64,000 bases of DNA from Eubacterium sp. (GTDB lineage Bacteria; Bacillota; Clostridia; Lachnospirales; Lachnospiraceae): contig JAFYHN010000079.1 in the NCBI GenBank assembly GCA_017539165.1, positions 124,001-188,000 on the forward strand. Direction: 5' to 3'. The position numbers and the translations under genes are program-made. The first letter of the stretch is position 1. Each line of letters opens with the position of its first letter. The notes below the pieces were generated by a model that saw only the letters and a list, made by a program, of their open reading frames with translations, made no database searches and was not told the DNA's origin. Positions 53,027 through 62,181 of this stretch are shown piece by piece.

Positions 53027-53752
53027 TTACTCTACGTTAGTGTAAACATCCTGAACATCGTCATCTGCATCAAGGAGATCCAGGATTCTGTCAAGATTCT
53101 TCTGGTCCTCTTCGGAAGCAACAGAAACATAGTTCTGTGGTATCATTGTAACTTCCGCCGAAGCCATCTTTATTCCTTCTTTCTCAAGGTTATCTCTAAC
53201 CGTTGAGAATGCAGCAGGTTCTGTGATGATCTCATATGAATCCTCTTCCTCTGAGAAATCCTCAGCACCTGCATCAAGTGCAAGCATCATAAGCTCGTCA
53301 GCATCCATCTCAACTTCTTCTTTATCAACGATGATCTGACCTTTTTCATCAAACATATATGATACACATCCTGTAGTACCGATATTTCCGCCGCCTTTTG
53401 TAAATGCACTTCTTACATTTGCAGCTGTTCTGTTATTGTTATCAGTAAGGCACTTCACAATGATAGCGATTCCACCCGGACCGTATCCCTCATATGTGTT
53501 GTATGAATAGTTTACATTTTCAAGATCTCCGGCAGCTTTCTTGATACCTCTTTCAATTGTATCGTTAGGCATGTTGTTAGCCTTAGCTTTAGCGATAACA
53601 TCACGAAGCTTTGAGTTGTTATCAGGATTAGCTCCACCCTCTTTAACTGCTACTGCGATCTCTCTTCCTATAACTGTAAATGCCTTACCCTTAGCGGCAT
53701 CGTTCTTCTCTTTCTTTGCTCTGATATTCGCAAATTTTGAATGTCCTGACAT
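53027..53752 (-). CDS. yebC: YebC/PmpR family protein (translation of difficult sequences / regulator)
   Basis: This 241-aa protein shows the standard YebC pattern: [53 protein letters not shown], and [18 protein letters not shown]. The family was first described as DNA-binding regulators and has more recently been linked to relief of ribosome stalling at proline-rich stretches. The window also encodes RqcH, another stalled-ribosome factor. Start at the only plausible ATG, 53752. Confidence 0.93.
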   Translation of the reverse strand: MSGHSKFANIRAKKEKNDAAKGKAFTVIGREIAVAVKEGGANPDNNSKLRDVIAKAKANNMPNDTIERGIKKAAGDLENVNYSYNTYEGYGPGGIAIIVKCLTDNNNRTAANVRSAFTKGGGNIGTTGCVSYMFDEKGQIIVDKEEVEMDADELMMLALDAGAEDFSEEEDSYEIITEPAAFSTVRDNLEKEGIKMASAEVTMIPQNYVSVASEEDQKNLDRILDLLDADDDVQDVYTNVE

Positions 53753-53803
53753 AATTCTTCCTCTTCTTTCTATACTTCTTTTTTATTTGTATTTCGCAAA
53801 TAA

Positions 53804-54589
53804 CTATACTAGCTTAGTAATTCTGACAGACGTTATAAGTCTGTCTTCAATCGATACAGGTTCAAACAGATAGCCCCCATAATCGATCTTGATGTTTTCA
53901 TTCTGTCTCGGAAATCTTCCAAGCTTGTACAGAAGGAAACCATTCAGCGTTTCAATATCGGTATCAGGGAATTCCAGATCCTCTATCAATTCCTCCAGAT
54001 CATGAAGCTTGATCATGCCATCAACTTCATATCCATTTCCGTAGGTTACACTGACCTCTTCAGTCTCCATATCATGTTCATCCCAGATATTTCCGACTAT
54101 CTCCTCAATGATATCTTCTAATGTGACAATGCCATCAGTCTGGCCATACTCATCCAGCACAACAGCCATATGATTCTTCTCTCTCTGCATCTTCTTCAGA
54201 AGCTTCGAGATATCATATGTAGGATGGATAAACATTGCATCCTCGGCTATCTCTTCAATTACTTTATCTTTATCCTGAAGATATTCCTTCGTCATGTCCT
54301 TCACATGAAGAACTCCGATTATATTGTCGATATCTTCATCATAGACCGGATATCTTGAATAACCACTTTCAAGACAGCCTTCTATAATGTCGGACAATCT
54401 GGCATCCTTAGGAACTGCAAATATCTTATTCCTGCTGGTCATGATATCTCTTACGATCTTATCACCCAAATCCAGAATATTCGATATCATCTCCGCCTCA
54501 TCTTCTTCGATGAGTCCCTGTTCATGTCCCTCTTCAACCAGGTCGAGTATCTCCTCCTCGACACTGTCCTCGTCTTTCTTTTTAAACAT
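53804..54589 (-). CDS. CBS-domain CorC/TlyC-like protein
   Basis: This 261-aa soluble protein has an acidic N-terminal segment, a CBS pair (about 55-175, with MTSRNKIFAVPKDARLSDII and MFIHPTYDISKLLKKMQRE) and a C-terminal CorC_HlyC domain (ENIKIDYGGYLFEPVSIEDR). The DUF21 membrane domain of full-length hemolysin-C-like proteins is absent, as in CorC/YbeX. YbeX-type proteins are linked to magnesium/cobalt efflux and ribosome maturation. The ATG at 54589 is preceded by GAGGT; a TTG codon just before it is not needed. Confidence 0.85.
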   Translation of the reverse strand: MFKKKDEDSVEEEILDLVEEGHEQGLIEEDEAEMISNILDLGDKIVRDIMTSRNKIFAVPKDARLSDIIEGCLESGYSRYPVYDEDIDNIIGVLHVKDMTKEYLQDKDKVIEEIAEDAMFIHPTYDISKLLKKMQREKNHMAVVLDEYGQTDGIVTLEDIIEEIVGNIWDEHDMETEEVSVTYGNGYEVDGMIKLHDLEELIEDLEFPDTDIETLNGFLLYKLGRFPRQNENIKIDYGGYLFEPVSIEDRLITSVRITKLV

Positions 54590-54608
54590 CAAATTACCTC
54601 AAAATCAT

Positions 54609-55214
54609 TTAAGAAGAATACTTAACCTTACCTGATGCTATAAGTGATATTGCCTCCGGAAGTATCTTCCACTCAGCTTCTTCCATGACACGTTTCTGAA
54701 GAGTTTCAGCAGTGTCACCATCCTGAATATATACTGCTTTCTGAAGAATGATCGGTCCTGTATCAGTACCGGCATCCACAAAATGTACTGTAGCTCCTGT
54801 CACCTTAACCCCTCTTTCAAGAGCAGCCTCGTGAACTCTGAGTCCATAATAACCCTTACCGCAGAAAGCAGGGATAAGTGAAGGATGGATATTGATCATC
54901 TTACCTTCGTATTTACGTATAACTATCTCTGGTATAACTACAAGGAATCCTGCAAGTACTATCAGATCAGGATTATACTCATCCAGTTTTTCAAGAAATG
55001 CCTTGTTAAATGCACTTCTGTCCGGAAAATCCTTAGGAGCTATAACCTCAGCCTTAATACCGGCATTCTTAGCTCTCTCGAGAGCATATACTCCGTAATT
55101 GTTACTTAAAACTCCAACTATCTCTGTATCCTGAATGGTACCGTCATTTACTCTGTCTATGATAGCCTGAAGATTGGTCCCACCACCAGATACAAGAACT
55201 AATACCTTTAACAT
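54609..55214 (-). CDS. purN: Phosphoribosylglycinamide formyltransferase PurN
   Basis: This folate-dependent GART enzyme does the third step of purine synthesis. It has 201 aa. The phosphate-binding loop is VLVSGGGTNLQAIIDRV. The catalytic region NIHPSLIPAFCGKGYYGLRV holds the Asn-His pair, and VHFVDAGTDTGPIILQ contains the catalytic Asp. It follows purM by 11 nt. Confidence 0.96.
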   Translation of the reverse strand: MLKVLVLVSGGGTNLQAIIDRVNDGTIQDTEIVGVLSNNYGVYALERAKNAGIKAEVIAPKDFPDRSAFNKAFLEKLDEYNPDLIVLAGFLVVIPEIVIRKYEGKMINIHPSLIPAFCGKGYYGLRVHEAALERGVKVTGATVHFVDAGTDTGPIILQKAVYIQDGDTAETLQKRVMEEAEWKILPEAISLIASGKVKYSS

Positions 55215-55225
55215 AATCGAATCTC

Positions 55226-56251
55226 CTAGTAAAGAATAACTCCTTCATCACCACTAACTGTCTCACCAAGAACCCAAGCCTTATCTCCTGTAGATGCAAG
55301 AGCTTCGATTACTTTGTCGGCATCAGCTGGATCAACTGCAAGAACCATTCCGACTCCCATATTGAAAGTATTGTACATCATATGTTCTTCGATATTACCC
55401 TTTGCAGCAAGAAGCTTGAAGATTCCAGGAACATCATATGAGTCCTTCTTAACCTTAGCTGTGATTCCATCAGGGAGCATACGTGGGATATTCTCATAGA
55501 ATCCACCACCTGTGATGTGACTGCATCCCTTGATTTTAACTCCGGCATTCTTTACTGCCTTAAGTCCCTTAACATATATTCTTGTAGGAGCTATAAGAGC
55601 CTCTCCAAGAGTTTTGCCAAGTTCATCATAATATGTATCAAGTGATTCTCTTGACATATCAAATACCTTTCTCACAAGTGAGAAACCATTGCTGTGAACT
55701 CCTGTTGAAGCAATTCCTATAAGTGTATCTCCCGGCTTGATATCATCACCGGTGATCATATCTTTTCTATCTACAACGCCTACCGCAAAACCTGCAAGAT
55801 CATATTCATCCTCAGGCATAAGACCTGGATGTTCTGCAGTTTCTCCACCAACGAGAGCTGCCTCTGACTGAACGCAACCTTCAGCAACACCGCTTACTAT
55901 AGCAGCTATCTTTTCAGGGTAGTTCTTTCCACATGCGATATAGTCCAGGAAAAACAGGGGTTCTCCTCCTGAACAAGCGATATCATTTACACACATTGCA
56001 ACTGCATCTATTCCAATAGTATCATGTTTATCTAAAACAAATGCCAGTTTAACTTTAGTACCACATCCATCTGTTCCTGAAAGAAGAACAGGATCATCCA
56101 TCTCTTTAATCTTACTGAGATCAAACGCTCCTGCAAATCCACCCAGTCCGCCGAGTACTTCCGGTCTGAAGGTTTTCTTTACGTGTTCCTTCATAAGTTC
56201 AACTGACTTGTAACCAGCTTCAATATCAACACCTGACTTCTTGTAATCCAT
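55226..56251 (-). CDS. purM: Phosphoribosylformylglycinamidine cyclo-ligase PurM
   Basis: This AIR synthetase catalyses the fifth step of purine synthesis. It has 341 aa. Motifs: [17 protein letters not shown], the ATP site in [47 protein letters not shown] and [18 protein letters not shown]. It is first in a purM-purN pair; other pur genes are not present in the window. A strong promoter lies 46-74 nt upstream. Confidence 0.97.
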   Translation of the reverse strand: MDYKKSGVDIEAGYKSVELMKEHVKKTFRPEVLGGLGGFAGAFDLSKIKEMDDPVLLSGTDGCGTKVKLAFVLDKHDTIGIDAVAMCVNDIACSGGEPLFFLDYIACGKNYPEKIAAIVSGVAEGCVQSEAALVGGETAEHPGLMPEDEYDLAGFAVGVVDRKDMITGDDIKPGDTLIGIASTGVHSNGFSLVRKVFDMSRESLDTYYDELGKTLGEALIAPTRIYVKGLKAVKNAGVKIKGCSHITGGGFYENIPRMLPDGITAKVKKDSYDVPGIFKLLAAKGNIEEHMMYNTFNMGVGMVLAVDPADADKVIEALASTGDKAWVLGETVSGDEGVILY

Positions 56252-56296
56252 GATTTTTCCTCCTCATTGGATATGCAAACATTTTTTTACATGGTA

Positions 56297-56325
56297 ATTA
56301 TAACCCATAAACATCCTTTTGTAAA
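56297..56325 (-). promoter_or_regulatory. Sigma-A-type promoter of purM-purN
   Basis: On the minus strand -35 TTTACA (56325-56320), 17-nt spacer and -10 TATAAT (56302-56297). The leader to purM is short, and I see no guanine-riboswitch-like structure in it. Confidence 0.75.
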
Positions 56326-56351
56326 CCGAACGTAAGTGTCAAAAATACTCC

Positions 56352-56398
56352 AAAAACAGCCCCATTACAGTGCATTTTTCACACTATAACAGGGCTGT
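56352..56398 (-). terminator. Intrinsic terminator after the GH5 gene
   Basis: ACAGCCC (transcript side 56398-56392 region) pairs with the matching GGGCTGT end near 56356-56362, and the stem continues through TGTTATAGTG/CACTGTAATG for about 17 bp in total with few mismatches, around a 9-nt loop. The transcript then reads TTTTTGG. It ends the GH5 transcript 36 nt past its stop and insulates purM. Confidence 0.8.
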
Positions 56399-56433
56399 CT
56401 AAATCTTTTTTTTGAGCACACGATCATATCGTA

Positions 56434-57462
56434 TTATAAGAGTTTTATAACCTGATCTTTTACTTCTTTCATATGTTCATCTATGAGTCCAAAATCCTTC
56501 TCCTTATAGTTCCACGATGCACGTCCTATATGGAATCTGTCAAATGACTCACTTATACTCTTGTACCATTTCAGAGTATCCTCCGGATTGGCACGATCGA
56601 TAACTCCATATTCACCACAATACAGAGCAACATTCCTCTCCTCAGCCACTCTCACCGCTTCTTTAAAATACATATCGAAGAACGCAGAACTAAGACATTC
56701 ACTCTCATCAAGACCATCGAATCCGGCAGTAATCTGTGATAGATGTTCTTTGGACAGTTCGCCCATCTCCTTATATGTTTTTTCCAAAGTCATTCTGAAA
56801 TCCACATCCATACCCGGCGCCCAGTGTGCACCCTGATGGGTAAAGATAAGCGGTTCATAACAGTGGAATGTATAAACTACATTTTCATCCACAGGCATAG
56901 CAAGATCTGGCAGCGCCTGAATACTGTTGTTATGGTATCCACCGATGATTATCTTAATCTCAGGAGCTATCTTTCTGATCCTCTTGATACACTTGGTGGA
57001 AATGTCATTCCATGCATCATTAAACTCCTTATCAGTAACCTCATTCAGCAGTTCAAAAGTCATATGTTCATAATTCGAACCGAATCTTCTGGCAAACTCT
57101 TCCCATAGTTTGTAGAAACGTTCCTGATAGGATTCATTTTCGAAAAAGCCGAATTCATTCTCATCTCCGTCAAAGCTGTATCCGAATGCCTTATGAAGAT
57201 CAAGTATCATATTCAGATTATTCTTTCTGCACCAGTCATATGCCTTCTGGATCTTATCAAAACCGTATTCTATATATTCTCCATCTTTTGTTTCAACCAG
57301 ATCGTAATCTATAGGAATACGGACATGATCAAGCCCCCAGCTTCCAATCTCTTCTATATTTTTTTCAGTAATAAATGTCTCATAATGCTCACGAGAATGC
57401 TCACACTGTGAAAGCCACCCTCCAAGATTTACACCATGCTCATAACCTGCAAACTCTCTCAT
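56434..57462 (-). CDS. Glycoside hydrolase family 5 (cellulase-like), intracellular
   Basis: This 342-aa single-domain enzyme starts EFAGYEHGVNLGGWLSQCEH with no signal peptide, so it should act in the cytoplasm on imported oligosaccharides. The acid/base Glu is in FELLNEV (residue 141) and the nucleophile in YCGEYGV (residue 284). VRIPIDYDLV and YTFHCYEPLIFTHQGAHW are typical GH5 segments. Specificity (beta-glucan, mannan or xylan oligomers) cannot be read. It is the last gene of the carbohydrate region and is closed by a terminator. The 136-bp leader is AT-rich, and I could not choose a promoter. Confidence 0.88.
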   Translation of the reverse strand: MREFAGYEHGVNLGGWLSQCEHSREHYETFITEKNIEEIGSWGLDHVRIPIDYDLVETKDGEYIEYGFDKIQKAYDWCRKNNLNMILDLHKAFGYSFDGDENEFGFFENESYQERFYKLWEEFARRFGSNYEHMTFELLNEVTDKEFNDAWNDISTKCIKRIRKIAPEIKIIIGGYHNNSIQALPDLAMPVDENVVYTFHCYEPLIFTHQGAHWAPGMDVDFRMTLEKTYKEMGELSKEHLSQITAGFDGLDESECLSSAFFDMYFKEAVRVAEERNVALYCGEYGVIDRANPEDTLKWYKSISESFDRFHIGRASWNYKEKDFGLIDEHMKEVKDQVIKLL

Positions 57463-57598
57463 ACATACCTCCCCACAGATCGAACTTATATGTTTTATCT
57501 AAGTTTTTCTTAATGTTCACTTTACAGTATTCCTATCAACTTATCTACAACATATATATAAAAAATATCAATTCTCTGAAGTGATATAAACGAATAAT

Positions 57599-58990
57599 CT
57601 ATCTGTACTTTTTCTCTGGATAAAGAGCATAATATTCCTGCTTATTTGTATACATTTTCTCATCAGCGATCTGCATAGCCTTACGGATATCGTCCCCTTC
57701 TCTTACCATACAGGTACCTACCGCAAACCTCACATTTTCCGTTGCATCTGCCTGATCCTGAAGCACCCTTACTCTTCTTTCAATCTCTGCCTCATCCAGC
57801 CATCTTACCATCGCCACAAATTCATCTCCACCGGCACGATATATCTTACTTCCCGGAAAAACACCGCCCAAAATATCAGCTGCCATCTTCAACGTACGGT
57901 CTCCTTCACTATGCCCCTGTTCATCATTTACTCTCTTAAGTCCATTCAGATCAGCAAACACTACAGCATACGGAGGTTCTATATCTCCTTTTCCACTTGC
58001 TATAGCATCAACATCATTATTCATGGCATTGCGATTCATAACCCCTGTCAGCATATCCATCGCACTAAGGACTCCAAGCTTTTGGAGAAGAATGTAATTG
58101 GCTATCTCAGAAGCCACAAAAAACGAAGTAATTTCCAAAGTTTCCTTGATTTTTACCGTATCTTCAACATTAAAGTTAGTTGCCCACATGTATCCCAATA
58201 ATTCATCATTATAATTTAATGGCAACAAGACTATTGTTCTTACTCCTGCATCACAAAGAGACTTATACCATTCAGGATTAACAGATTCCAACCATTCTCT
58301 ATCCTGATCATCCTTAATTATGATACTTGAACTGTCGCCCAATGTAGCCTTCCATGTTTCACAGAGTTCATAGAATTCTTCATCATAATATGTGTCCATC
58401 TGCCGCAGACCACTTTCCGGTTTTATCGCTTCACCAAATGTAACACATTTCCGCTCCATATTATCCAGGAGAAGAATACAGCAATTGTCCGAATCACACA
58501 GTTCACGAATATCCTCTAAAACCTCATTAAAAGTCGTTCGGATATCACTAGCACCACGAAGTTTGATGCACGTCTGAAGAACCGCCGTCGAAGTATCAGC
58601 CGAGAGGCTCGCCTGCTGTTCTGAATCAACAAATGGCTTTACATCATATGTATACAAACAATATCCGATATTTTCTTCTTCAGATTCAAGCGGAATCAAA
58701 AACATATTCAGCCAGAGTCCCATCCGCGGAAGCTCCACATATGTATGTAACGGTTGCCCCATAAATGAAGCTCGATAGCAAAAATCTTCAAAATTTTTAT
58801 TCATCGGAAAATACTGTTCATAGGGGGAATCCGGAACAAATGGATGTTTTATCGTTTTAAGCATATCATCATAATGAGCTTTATTCCCCTCGACGATTCG
58901 TATATTCCCATAATTACCGTCAGAGAATCTTTCAACCGATATTATACACGTCTTATTCTTGTGTCCCTCCAGTACCTTCTTAAAATCCAT
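57599..58990 (-). CDS. Diguanylate cyclase with N-terminal sensory region
   Basis: This soluble 463-aa protein starts at the ATG at 58990, preceded by GAGGAGGGG; a longer frame to 59077 lacks a ribosome site and overlaps a terminator. A GAF-like sensory region spans about 125-300. The GGDEF domain begins LTGVMNRNAMNNDVDAI, has the metal-binding FADLNGLKRVNDEQGH, and an intact signature RAGGDEF near residue 390. No RxxD inhibitory site is evident 5 residues upstream, so product feedback may be weak. It should make c-di-GMP. It lies between the esterase and GH5 genes and is separated from the esterase by a terminator. Confidence 0.9.
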   Translation of the reverse strand: MDFKKVLEGHKNKTCIISVERFSDGNYGNIRIVEGNKAHYDDMLKTIKHPFVPDSPYEQYFPMNKNFEDFCYRASFMGQPLHTYVELPRMGLWLNMFLIPLESEEENIGYCLYTYDVKPFVDSEQQASLSADTSTAVLQTCIKLRGASDIRTTFNEVLEDIRELCDSDNCCILLLDNMERKCVTFGEAIKPESGLRQMDTYYDEEFYELCETWKATLGDSSSIIIKDDQDREWLESVNPEWYKSLCDAGVRTIVLLPLNYNDELLGYMWATNFNVEDTVKIKETLEITSFFVASEIANYILLQKLGVLSAMDMLTGVMNRNAMNNDVDAIASGKGDIEPPYAVVFADLNGLKRVNDEQGHSEGDRTLKMAADILGGVFPGSKIYRAGGDEFVAMVRWLDEAEIERRVRVLQDQADATENVRFAVGTCMVREGDDIRKAMQIADEKMYTNKQEYYALYPEKKYR

Positions 58991-59021
58991 AAGCAACCCC
59001 TCCTCATTTTTTCTAAAAGCA

Positions 59022-59071
59022 AAACAAGTCAGACACCTTGGGATATAGCATCCAAAATGCCTAACTTGTCT
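59022..59071 (-). terminator. Stem-loop after the carboxylesterase gene
   Basis: AAACAAGTCAG (59022-59032) pairs with CTAACTTGTCT (59061-59071) with two non-Watson-Crick positions, and an inner TTGG..ATC/GAT..CCAA helix continues the stem. The transcript then reads TTGTTTTGCTTTT. It begins 6 nt past the esterase stop and ends the uxuA-uxuB-esterase transcript. Confidence 0.65.
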
Positions 59072-59077
59072 AATCAA

Positions 59078-60463
59078 CTATTTGAGAACCGGACCTTCCT
59101 TGGTCATGACCATTTCAGTTTTATTTTCCGAATCATATTCTTTCCACTCAGGCATAGCTGTTCCATCATCGTCCATGCCATTAGGATCACCTGTCTTTAC
59201 AAAGTTCGCAAAGTAATTCGCCATCTGTCTGGCAAGATCATAATGCCTTCCTCTAAATGGTCTCCAGCACTTGCTTATACTCTCGAACCAGAACCAGAGA
59301 TCAACAGAATGAAATGTACCCGGATCATCTTCTCCCGGAATATCAGGATCAAAGCAGTAACAGTAGAAGTTTCTGCTGTAACCTTTTTCCTTATCACCTT
59401 TCACAGCAGCATCAAGGTATTTGTTAACACTTCTTTTAACTATGTTCACTCCGTCAAATGTAAACTCATCACTTGTGTATCCGGTAATGATCGGAACATC
59501 AGGGCATTCTCCAGCTGCCATTCTTTTTGCCGAATCACCGACATAATTCTTTCCATCCATGATAGGAAACATCTTCTTCGACATATCTGGTGGAGAATCA
59601 GGAGCGAATTCCATAGGAGAAAACTCCGCATAGAGGTCACGAAGTTTAAAAGCATCTATCTGTCTTGCCTCTTCCAGACTCTTCACACCTATATAATCAA
59701 AGAATGCTTCACCTCTCTTTTCAGCCTCACTAAGGTCTATAGGTTTAAATATATCACCCTTCTGACCTTCCATATCGATGACACCACTCATGATGACAGC
59801 ACCCTTTACTATATGCTTATTAGCATCGCATGTAAGCTGCTGAAGAGTACTTCCACCACCCGCTGACTGACCAGCTATAGTAATCTTCTCAGGATCACCA
59901 CCAAACGCAGCGATATTTCTATAAACCCAATGAAGTCCTGCCTGCTGATCAAGAAGTCCAAAGTTTGCAGGTGCATCAGGGTTTTCTTTAGTTATTTCCG
60001 GATGCGCCAGGAATCCCATAAGTGCAAGTCTGTAATTCACACTTACAACTATAATCCCTCTTCTCGCAAGTCTTTCACCATCGAATTCCATCTCTGGTGT
60101 ATATCCCCACTGAAAAGCTCCGCCAAAGAACCATACCAGAACAGGAAGCTTTTCATCCGTACTGTTTGCAGGAGTCCATACATTAAGATACAGACAGTCT
60201 TCATCCATAGGAATATCCTTGTCAACATGCCATTCCTTACAATACACATCATCACCAACACCTGGCTGATCCTGAATAGATATCGGCGCAAATGTATACG
60301 CTTCTCTCACACCTTCCCAGTTTTCAGCAGGTTGAGGTGCCCTCCACCTGTTCTTTCCAACCGGAGGTGCTGCAAATGGAACTCCTTTGAATACAGTTAC
60401 TCTTGGGTCTGCCGAGGGGATTCCTCGAAGACGGCCATTTTCAACTTCGACCTCTCTTAACAT
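59078..60463 (-). CDS. Carboxylesterase type B family protein
   Basis: This 461-aa alpha/beta hydrolase has no signal peptide. The oxyanion region is VLVWFFGGAFQWGY, the nucleophile elbow is AGQSAGGGS (Ser about residue 200), and the N-terminal KGVPFAAPPVGKNRWRAPQP is the family signature. The acidic residue and His should lie in the C-terminal third (near DEFTFDG and FHSVDLWFWFE). I chose the ATG at 60463 because AAGGAG lies 6-7 nt before it. Downstream of uxuA-uxuB, it may remove acetyl, feruloyl or methyl esters from xylan fragments; this is inferred from context. Confidence 0.85.
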   Translation of the reverse strand: MLREVEVENGRLRGIPSADPRVTVFKGVPFAAPPVGKNRWRAPQPAENWEGVREAYTFAPISIQDQPGVGDDVYCKEWHVDKDIPMDEDCLYLNVWTPANSTDEKLPVLVWFFGGAFQWGYTPEMEFDGERLARRGIIVVSVNYRLALMGFLAHPEITKENPDAPANFGLLDQQAGLHWVYRNIAAFGGDPEKITIAGQSAGGGSTLQQLTCDANKHIVKGAVIMSGVIDMEGQKGDIFKPIDLSEAEKRGEAFFDYIGVKSLEEARQIDAFKLRDLYAEFSPMEFAPDSPPDMSKKMFPIMDGKNYVGDSAKRMAAGECPDVPIITGYTSDEFTFDGVNIVKRSVNKYLDAAVKGDKEKGYSRNFYCYCFDPDIPGEDDPGTFHSVDLWFWFESISKCWRPFRGRHYDLARQMANYFANFVKTGDPNGMDDDGTAMPEWKEYDSENKTEMVMTKEGPVLK

Positions 60464-60608
60464 CCATGTCTCCTTCCAAAGCATTATTATAGTCTTTTGA
60501 TATATATCTTATAGCATCAATTTTAACACTTTTCGGAAGATTTACAATAACCTCATTCTCGGAATTTATATAACTTTTTTCAATGTTGTTCTTACTGCTC
60601 CCGGACCC
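60441..60608 (-). other. Open frame without a start spanning the uxuB-esterase junction
   Basis: In a frame different from both neighbours, 55 codons are open from inside the end of uxuB through the 100-bp gap into the first codons of the esterase. The gap part reads SENEVIVNLPKSVKIDAIRY, which looks coding rather than random. There is no ATG at its front. It may be a remnant of a lost carbohydrate-active gene or chance in AT-rich DNA. Confidence 0.2.
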
Positions 60609-62164
60609 TCAAGCATCTCATTCAGATATCCGATGATCTTCTGAGACATACTTTCTGCTTCCAGAAGATTAACTCCGAACAATTCTTCTTTACTGAGTAT
60701 ATAGTTGATCCCTGAGTTATCATCGACCTTCTGTCCGAGCTTTATATCCTTAACCAGCGGCGCAAGTACATCCATAAGAGGATCAGGACTAAGTTCCATC
60801 TCACGTCCCTCATCATCCACACCGATAAGATATCTGAACCATGCTGCTATCACAAAAGGTATGATCTTAAGGTCACTCAGCTTACCTTCTTTCATGTAAG
60901 ATTTTATAGTCTCACCGTATCTTATAACGAGCTTCTGACTTGTATCAGTTGCAATTCTCTGTGGTGTATCAGGCATAAAAGGATTAGGAAGTCTTTCCGT
61001 CAAAACTTCATTCAGAAATTCTTCAGGTTTAATGATTCCCGGATTCACAACCACCTTCAGTCCTTCCTGCCCCAAAGCATAAACCAGATTCTTAAGATCT
61101 TCGTCCATCATTTCATCAGATATCTTGGTGAACCCAAGCAGACATCCACATACTGCAAGAGCTGTATGAAGAGGGTTTAGACAAGTTGTAACCTTCATTG
61201 TCTCCGCCTTATTGACAGTATCTCTGTCAGTCATATATACTCCGGCCTTTTCAAGTGGTGGACGTCCATTTGGAAAACTGTCTTCTATAACAAGATACTC
61301 AGGTATCTCCGCATTAACAAACGGCGCAATATACGTATTCTTTTTAGTAACTATAGGGTTCATATTTATAACACCAAGTTTTTCAAGTTCTTCTGCAACT
61401 TCATCTGCAGGTCTAGGTGTTATCTTATCTATCATGCTCCATGGAAATGTCACCTTACTCTCATCATTCACATAGCTGATAAATTCTTCTGAAACAAATC
61501 CATTTTCAAGCCAGCCCTTTGCCATAGTAAGAACTGCATTTTTCAGTTTACTTCCATTCTGACTGCAGTTATCCATACTTACAACTGCAACAGGGCACTT
61601 ATTCTCACTAAATCGGTAATAGAGAAGCTCTGCAACTATTCCCATAGCAGTTTCTGCCAAACCAGGACCGTTTTTAATATCTTTTTCTGTCCCTGGGAGA
61701 AATTCTCCCGACATATCTTTAACCGCATAACCTTTCTCAGTTATCGTAAATGAGATCAGCTGAAGAGACTCACTTGTCGCAATCTTTTTAAGCTGCTCTT
61801 TTGAATCTTCGTCTGCTTTGATAGCATTTCCAATCCCTGCAAGAACTCTCTTTTCACTGTTACCATCCGATCTAAGTCCCACAGAAAGGGTGAGCATATC
61901 AAATGGCTTATATATCTTGTCGATTATCTCTCCATCAAAGTTTGACATAGCCACAATTCCGGTATCCATATCTCCGGAAGCGATCAGCTTATCCGCAATA
62001 CTTCCTATAAATCCTCTGAAGATATTTCCCGGTCCGAAGTGGAGCCAGACCGGTCTCTCTAAAGTATTTTTTCTTACCTGTTCATAATCATAATCCGGCA
62101 GACTGATTCCCGCCTTTTCCCATTCCTGTTTCTCATCTGATATACTTTTAACACTTAATTCCAT
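60566..62164 (-). CDS. uxuB: D-mannonate oxidoreductase (fructuronate reductase, mannitol dehydrogenase family)
   Basis: This NAD-dependent long-chain dehydrogenase interconverts D-fructuronate and D-mannonate. It has 532 aa. The N-terminal dinucleotide region is VWLHFGPGNIFRGFIGSIAD. The central VVSMDNCSQNGSKLKNAVL and TFPWSMIDKITPRPADEV are family hallmarks, and the catalytic Lys region is near VYMTDRDTVNKAETMKVTTC with LNPLHTALAVCGCLLG following. It lies 17 nt after uxuA. Context with mannonate dehydratase favours UxuB over mannitol or tagaturonate enzymes. Confidence 0.93.
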   Translation of the reverse strand: MELSVKSISDEKQEWEKAGISLPDYDYEQVRKNTLERPVWLHFGPGNIFRGFIGSIADKLIASGDMDTGIVAMSNFDGEIIDKIYKPFDMLTLSVGLRSDGNSEKRVLAGIGNAIKADEDSKEQLKKIATSESLQLISFTITEKGYAVKDMSGEFLPGTEKDIKNGPGLAETAMGIVAELLYYRFSENKCPVAVVSMDNCSQNGSKLKNAVLTMAKGWLENGFVSEEFISYVNDESKVTFPWSMIDKITPRPADEVAEELEKLGVINMNPIVTKKNTYIAPFVNAEIPEYLVIEDSFPNGRPPLEKAGVYMTDRDTVNKAETMKVTTCLNPLHTALAVCGCLLGFTKISDEMMDEDLKNLVYALGQEGLKVVVNPGIIKPEEFLNEVLTERLPNPFMPDTPQRIATDTSQKLVIRYGETIKSYMKEGKLSDLKIIPFVIAAWFRYLIGVDDEGREMELSPDPLMDVLAPLVKDIKLGQKVDDNSGINYILSKEELFGVNLLEAESMSQKIIGYLNEMLEGPGAVRTTLKKVI

Positions 62165-62181
62165 TTAATGGCCTCCATCAT

